Shown here: piece after piece, positions 35,300 through 39,807 of the stretch
Numbering within the stretch: the stretch's first letter is position 1
How the letters are laid out: the number at the start of each line of letters is the position of its first letter
Assembly (NCBI GenBank): GCA_001790955.1
Contig: MGDP01000202.1
Span: forward strand, 1-39,807
DNA from: Candidatus Tectomicrobia bacterium RIFCSPLOWO2_12_FULL_69_37
Lineage (GTDB): Bacteria > UBA8248
Direction: 5' to 3'
Length of the DNA stretch: 39,807 nucleotides
Program-made: the position numbers and the translations under genes
The notes under the pieces: generated by a model
What the model was told of the DNA's origin: nothing
Database searches by the model: none
Seen by the model: the letters and a program-made list of their open reading frames with translations, nothing else

Positions 35300-36703
35300 G
35301 TGGAATTCCCCTACTATCCCCTCAACGACTTCGGCCCCGCCATGAAGGGGATGGTGATCGGGGGGCTCGGCATCTTCCACGTCTTCCTCGCCCAGTTCGC
35401 CATCGGGGGCGGGATGCTCATGTGCTACTTCCAGTGGCTCTCCCAGACGGGGCGGGAGCCCGCCGCCCGGGAGGCCCTGGACGGCTACTTCAAGTTCCTC
35501 GTCCTTGTGAGCTTCGTGGCGGGCGCCCTGACCGGGGTAGCGATGTGGTTCACCACCATTCAGATCAGCCCGCGCACCATCGGGATGATGGTGGAGGAGT
35601 TCCACTGGATCTGGGCGACCGAGTGGACCTTTTTCTGCCTGGAGGTGGCGGCGGGCTACGCCTACTACCGCTGCGGCGGGGGGCTCGCCGACCGCGCCCG
35701 CATGACCCTGCTCGCCCTCTACTCCCTGGCGGCCTGGTTCAGCCTCTTCTGGATCAACGGCATCCTCTCCTGGCAACTCACCCCCGGGGGGTGGACACCC
35801 GCCGGCAGCGTGTGGGCGGGCTTCTTCAACCCGAGCTTCTGGCCCTCCCTCTTCTACCGGACCTTCGCCGCGATGAGCATCGCCGCCCTGGTCGCCTGCG
35901 TGGTGGTGAACGCCCATCCTCGGCTTAGCCTGGGGGAGCGCGACGCCCTCATCCACCGGGCGGCCCACTTCCTCATCCCGATGGCGCTCATGCCCGTCCT
36001 GGGGCTGTGGTACCTCTACGCCATCCCGCCCGACAGCCGGGCCTGGGCTCTCGGGGGGAGCGCCGCCATGACCCTCTTCACCGGGGTGGCGGCGGGAGCC
36101 TCCCTCTTCGTGGGGCTCTACGCCCTGATCGGCCTGAACCTCCAGCGCGTCACCATCAACGGGGCGACGGCCACCCTCCTCTGCGGCCTGGCCTTCGTGG
36201 CCACGGGGGGCGGAGAGTTCGTCCGCGAGGGGGTGCGGAAGCCCTACACCGTCCGGGGCGCCCTCTTCTCCAACTCCATCGCACCCTCCGAGGTCGCCGA
36301 GCTGCGGCGCGTGGGCTCGGTGACCCGCGACCCCTACCCCCTCCGCCATCCGCAGGCCTATCCGAACGACCAGGTGCGGCTCGGGGCCAAGGTCTTCCGC
36401 TTCCTGTGCGGCGTCTGCCACACGATGGACGGGGCGAACGGCCTGGTGCATCTCGCGGGAACCTGGACCCTCGAGCAGCTGCGCCTGAACATCGCCAAGC
36501 TCCAGCTCACCAAGCCCTTCATGCCCCCTTTCGCCGGGACGGCGGACGAGCTGGAAGCCCTCGTCCAGCTTATCTCCTGGACCCGGGCTGGGCGCCCTGA
36601 GGATTGGCCCCTCTCGAACGAGGTTCCCACCATCGTCCAGATCGACCGATGGCTCCAGGAGGCGGGGATTCACCCGGCCTCCCAGCGGGAGGGGAAGCGG
36701 TGA
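35300..36703 (+). CDS. Cytochrome bd-type oxidase subunit I (CydA-like) with fused C-terminal cytochrome c domain
   Basis: CydA-like helices (GIFHVFLAQFAIGGGM; GEFVREGVRKPY resembling the GRQPW-region ExxR), then FLCGVCHTMDGANGL ... LTKPFMPPFAG (heme c CXXCH and distal Met). Confidence 0.85.
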   Translation: MEFPYYPLNDFGPAMKGMVIGGLGIFHVFLAQFAIGGGMLMCYFQWLSQTGREPAAREALDGYFKFLVLVSFVAGALTGVAMWFTTIQISPRTIGMMVEEFHWIWATEWTFFCLEVAAGYAYYRCGGGLADRARMTLLALYSLAAWFSLFWINGILSWQLTPGGWTPAGSVWAGFFNPSFWPSLFYRTFAAMSIAALVACVVVNAHPRLSLGERDALIHRAAHFLIPMALMPVLGLWYLYAIPPDSRAWALGGSAAMTLFTGVAAGASLFVGLYALIGLNLQRVTINGATATLLCGLAFVATGGGEFVREGVRKPYTVRGALFSNSIAPSEVAELRRVGSVTRDPYPLRHPQAYPNDQVRLGAKVFRFLCGVCHTMDGANGLVHLAGTWTLEQLRLNIAKLQLTKPFMPPFAGTADELEALVQLISWTRAGRPEDWPLSNEVPTIVQIDRWLQEAGIHPASQREGKR

Positions 36704-37827
36704 GCGCCCCCTTCCCGTTGGGCTTCCCTGCGCCGACCGCCTTCTACCTCTCCTTCTACGTCCTCACCCTGCTCATCCACGTCATGTTCATGAGCTACGT
36801 TCTGGCGGGGACGGGATACCTGGTGGCCGTCCATTTCCTCCCCGGCGGCTTCGCCGGCTCCCGCCACCGGGCGCCCCTGGCCGAGATCCTGCGGGACTGG
36901 ATGCCCTTCGCCCTGAGCGGGGCCATCACGGCGGGGGTGGCGCCGCTCCTCTTCGTCCAGATCCTCTACCAGCGGGCCTTCTACACGGCGAACATCCTGC
37001 TCTTCCACAGGTGGATGGCCATCCTCCCCGTCCTCATCGCGGGCTTCTACCTGCTCTACCTCCTCAAGATCCGCTGGGTCACCGAGGGCCCCCCGGCGCG
37101 GGGAGGCTTCATCGCCCTCGCCGCCTGGCTCTGCTTCGGCTTCACCGGCTACTCCTGGACGGAGAACCACCTGCTGAGCCTCCAGCCCGCGGCCTGGCCC
37201 GTCTTCTTCGGCGCGGACTCCCTCTTCTTCTGGACCGGGGCCCTTCTCCCCCGCCTCGGGCTGTGGGCCGCGGGGACCATTCCCGTGATGGCGCTCCTCC
37301 TGGGATGGCAGTTCCGCCTCACCTACGAAGGCACTCCCTACGTTCCCCCCTATGAGATCCGCCGCCTGGCGCTCGTCGCCCTGGCGGGCCTTCTCCTGAG
37401 CGCCCTCGCGGGAGTGGGATACGGCTCCTTCCTCTCGCCCGCCGCCCGGGAGTTCGTCCAGGGGGCGGCGGGCGAGCCCTACCTCGGCCTCGCCCTGATC
37501 GGCTGGCTGATCCAGGCCGCGATCTGGCTCACCGTCTGGAAGAGGGCCTCCCTCCGGCCCGGGCTCCTCGGGGCGGCCTCGCTGGGGGCTTTTCTCTCGG
37601 TGCTGGGGATGACGGTGCTGCGCGAGGGGGTGCGGATCACCTCCCTGCCCGCCGGGCGCCTCTACGCGCTTCACGAGCGGGCGTCCCAGGTGGGGGGCCT
37701 GCCAGTCTTCCTCTTCTTCCTCGTCCTGAACGCCGCCCTCGTGGGCTGGTGCATCGTCCTGGCGCGAAAGGCGAAATCCTCCCCCGGGCCGGGGGAGGAT
37801 CTGCGGGACCTGCTGGACCGGCGGTGA
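36700..37827 (+). CDS. Second integral-membrane subunit of the noncanonical bd-type oxidase (CydA-like/CydB-position)
   Basis: GTG start overlapping the upstream TGA (GTGA at 36700-36703); 375 aa with many hydrophobic helices (FYLSFYVLTLLIHVMFMSYVLAGTGYLV...); cotranscribed position. Confidence 0.75.
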   Translation: MSAPFPLGFPAPTAFYLSFYVLTLLIHVMFMSYVLAGTGYLVAVHFLPGGFAGSRHRAPLAEILRDWMPFALSGAITAGVAPLLFVQILYQRAFYTANILLFHRWMAILPVLIAGFYLLYLLKIRWVTEGPPARGGFIALAAWLCFGFTGYSWTENHLLSLQPAAWPVFFGADSLFFWTGALLPRLGLWAAGTIPVMALLLGWQFRLTYEGTPYVPPYEIRRLALVALAGLLLSALAGVGYGSFLSPAAREFVQGAAGEPYLGLALIGWLIQAAIWLTVWKRASLRPGLLGAASLGAFLSVLGMTVLREGVRITSLPAGRLYALHERASQVGGLPVFLFFLVLNAALVGWCIVLARKAKSSPGPGEDLRDLLDRR

Positions 37828-37831
37828 GCGC

Positions 37832-38626
37832 CTAGCGCACGGCGTTGGTCTCCCCGCCGTCCACGGTGATGGACTCGCCCGTGATGTAGCTCCCCATGTC
37901 CGAGCACAGGAAGACCACCAGCTTGGCCACGTCGTCCACCCGGACGAAGCGCCCCATCGGGATGGCCGCCAGCCGATCCCGTGCCACGTCGTCCACGCTC
38001 GTCCCCGTCAGATCGGCGATCCGCTGCTGCTGGATGGTCATCCGCGGGGTCTCGGTCACGCCCGGGTTCACCGCGTTCACCCGGATGTTCCAGGGCGCTA
38101 CGCGCCGCGCGAGCTGGTGCTTGTAAGGCAGCAGCATGCCGTTCGACATGCAGCCCGAGCCGTGCCAGACCGAGGTGTGGACGTGGGCGAGCCCCAGGGT
38201 GAAGACGATGCTCCCCCCTCCCCGGGCCTTCATGTGGGGGACGGCCGCCTTGACCAGCCGAACCGCAGCCCGGACCTTGAGGTTGATGGAGAGGTCGATG
38301 TCGCCGTCCGTGGTCTCGGCGGGGTCGGAGCGGCGGGCGGTGCCGGCCACGTTCACCAGGAAGTCGAGCGCGCCCAGGCGCTGGACCGTTTCCCCGACGG
38401 CCCACTCGGTCCTGCCCGGCTCGGTCAGGTCCGCTGGAAGGGCCTCGGCGCGCCCACCCGCCCTCCGGATATCCTGGACGACCTCATCCAGGTTCTTGCC
38501 GTTGCGGGCCACCAGGGCCACCGCCGCCCCGGCCCGGGCGAGCCACTCCCCGCAGCCCCGGCCGATGCCCTGGCTCCCGCCCGTGACCAGGGCGCACTTC
38601 CCGCTCAAGTCGATGGAAACCGCCAT
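37832..38626 (-). CDS. Short-chain dehydrogenase/reductase family protein
   Basis: ALVTGGSQGIGRGCGEWLARAGAAVALVARN, LVNVAGTARRSDP, NIRVNAVNPGVTETPRM, GSYITGESITVDGGETNAVR. Confidence 0.92.
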   Translation of the reverse strand: MAVSIDLSGKCALVTGGSQGIGRGCGEWLARAGAAVALVARNGKNLDEVVQDIRRAGGRAEALPADLTEPGRTEWAVGETVQRLGALDFLVNVAGTARRSDPAETTDGDIDLSINLKVRAAVRLVKAAVPHMKARGGGSIVFTLGLAHVHTSVWHGSGCMSNGMLLPYKHQLARRVAPWNIRVNAVNPGVTETPRMTIQQQRIADLTGTSVDDVARDRLAAIPMGRFVRVDDVAKLVVFLCSDMGSYITGESITVDGGETNAVR

Positions 38627-38801
38627 CCGTCCCCTCCCTCCCGATTCCGAGCGCCCGGACGGCCCCGGCGCGCGGGGGACCTCCCCGGCCGGATTCCGTC
38701 CAAAAGATGTGCCGAAACACCCGATTTTACCTATATTGAGTTTCAGGAAGCCAATCGGCCTGAATCATTCCCCCGCAACCTTATCCTCTAGAGAGAGCGA
38801 C

Positions 38802-39807
38802 ATGGCCAAAAAGACGATCGCGGGCATCGACGTGCGGTCCAAACGGGTCCTCATGCGGGTGGACTTCAACGTCCCCCAGGACAAGGGCGGCGCCATCACC
38901 GACGACCGCCGCATCCGGATGGCCCTGCCCAGCATCCGGCACATCCTCCAGGGAGGGGGCCGGCTCATCCTGGCCAGCCACCTCGGCCGCCCGAAGGGAG
39001 ACGACCGGGAGGCCAACCAGCAGTGGACCCTCGCCCCCGTGGCCAAGCGCCTCGGGGAGCTGCTCGGCCAGCCGGTGGCCTTCGCCCCGGACTGCGTGGG
39101 CCCCGAGGCCGAGAAGGCCGCCGCGGGCCTCATGGACGGGGGGTGCTGCCTGCTCGAGAACGTCCGCTTCCACTCCGCCGAGGAGATCAAGGACAAGGAC
39201 GGCGCCAAGGACCCGGCCCTCAAGGAGAAGAAGGCGGCCTTCGCCCGGCAGATGGCCGCCCTGGCCGACGTCTACGTGAACGACGCCTTCGGCACCTGCC
39301 ACCGCGACAACGCGAGCATGCTCACCGTCCCCCAGGCGATGGCGGGCAAGCCCCGGGTGGCCGGCTTCCTGGTGGAGAAGGAGCTCAAGTACCTGGGGGA
39401 CGCCCTGAACAGCCCGAGGCGGCCGTTCGTGGCCATCCTCGGGGGGGCGAAGGTCTCGGACAAGATCGGGGTCATCGAGGCGCTGCTCGCCAAGTGCGAC
39501 CACGTGCTGATCGGGGGCGCGATGGTGTTCACCTTCATGCGGGCGGCGGGCCAGAAGACGGGCAAGAGCCTGGTCGAGGAGGACAAGGCGGCCGAGGCCG
39601 CCCGCCTGCGGAGCCTCGGCGGCGCGAAGCTCCAGCTCCCGGTGGACATCGTCGCGGCGGCGGAGATCAAGCCCAACGCGCCCTCCCAGGTGACCGAGGG
39701 GGACATCCCCGGCGAGCTGATGGGCCTGGACATCGGCCCCAAGTCGGTGGAAGCGTTCTCCCGCCTCATCGCCGGGGCGAAGACCGTGGTGTGGAACGGC
39801 CCGATGG
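38802..39807 (+). CDS. pgk: Phosphoglycerate kinase (3' truncated by window edge); not in the ORF track
   Basis: Translation from ATG at 38802: MAKKTIAGIDVRSKRVLMRVDFNVPQDKGGAITDDRRIRMALPSIRHILQGGGRLILASHLGRPKG...LLENVRFH...DVYVNDAFGTCHRDNAS...GGAKVSDKIGVIEALL...VVWNGPM; runs off the right edge. Confidence 0.97.
   Translation, partial: MAKKTIAGIDVRSKRVLMRVDFNVPQDKGGAITDDRRIRMALPSIRHILQGGGRLILASHLGRPKGDDREANQQWTLAPVAKRLGELLGQPVAFAPDCVGPEAEKAAAGLMDGGCCLLENVRFHSAEEIKDKDGAKDPALKEKKAAFARQMAALADVYVNDAFGTCHRDNASMLTVPQAMAGKPRVAGFLVEKELKYLGDALNSPRRPFVAILGGAKVSDKIGVIEALLAKCDHVLIGGAMVFTFMRAAGQKTGKSLVEEDKAAEAARLRSLGGAKLQLPVDIVAAAEIKPNAPSQVTEGDIPGELMGLDIGPKSVEAFSRLIAGAKTVVWNGPM

Noticed and set aside
34235-36673. 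812-aa minus-strand ORF antisense to the bd oxidase gene
   Set aside because: Gly/Glu/His-rich antisense translation; the overlapping plus-strand CydA-like gene and minus-strand LVIVD gene explain the DNA.
1-39807. CRISPR arrays, tRNA/rRNA genes, IS elements, prophage or BGC
   Set aside because: No regularly spaced repeats, no tRNA-like or rRNA-like sequence, no transposase/integrase or PKS/NRPS reading frames were recognised on either strand.

Overview
This is a GC-rich bacterial chromosomal window of 39.8 kb, densely coding on both strands. I recognise no rRNA, tRNA, CRISPR array, transposase or phage structural genes. Main blocks, left to right: (1) a multiheme c-type cytochrome truncated at the left edge (8 CXXCH in the visible part); (2) endonuclease V, a K+ channel with RCK domain, a bifunctional RelA/SpoT enzyme and a ferredoxin with four Cys clusters; (3) a b6f-like Rieske / split cytochrome b operon, facing a convergent pair made of a 55-aa membrane protein and a membrane-anchored Mrr-like protein; (4) a tightly packed seven-gene operon combining a partner-switching module (PP2C phosphatase, HATPase anti-sigma kinase, STAS) with an MCE/Mla-type lipid ABC transporter; (5) a CocE/S15 hydrolase and a 2-hydroxyacid dehydrogenase; (6) isochorismatase-family hydrolase, Ddl and two alpha/beta hydrolases; (7) a split cyclopropane-fatty-acid-synthase-like locus whose N-domain and methyltransferase domain are separate genes flanking an FAD-dependent reductase; (8) EamA transporter, 2-hydroxyacid dehydrogenase, Gfo/Idh/MocA oxidoreductase, Mrp; (9) etfBA and an XRE-S24 regulator; (10) cyclase, LVIVD-repeat protein and a noncanonical cytochrome bd-type oxidase with a fused heme c domain; (11) an SDR lacking the usual YxxxK dyad, and pgk truncated at the right edge. 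The strongest leads are the partner-switch/Mla operon, the split CFA-synthase/FAD reductase locus, the bc-complex neighbourhood with small membrane ORFs and a degenerate Mrr-like protein, and the heme-c cytochrome bd. All functional calls come from reading motifs by eye; no database search was run.
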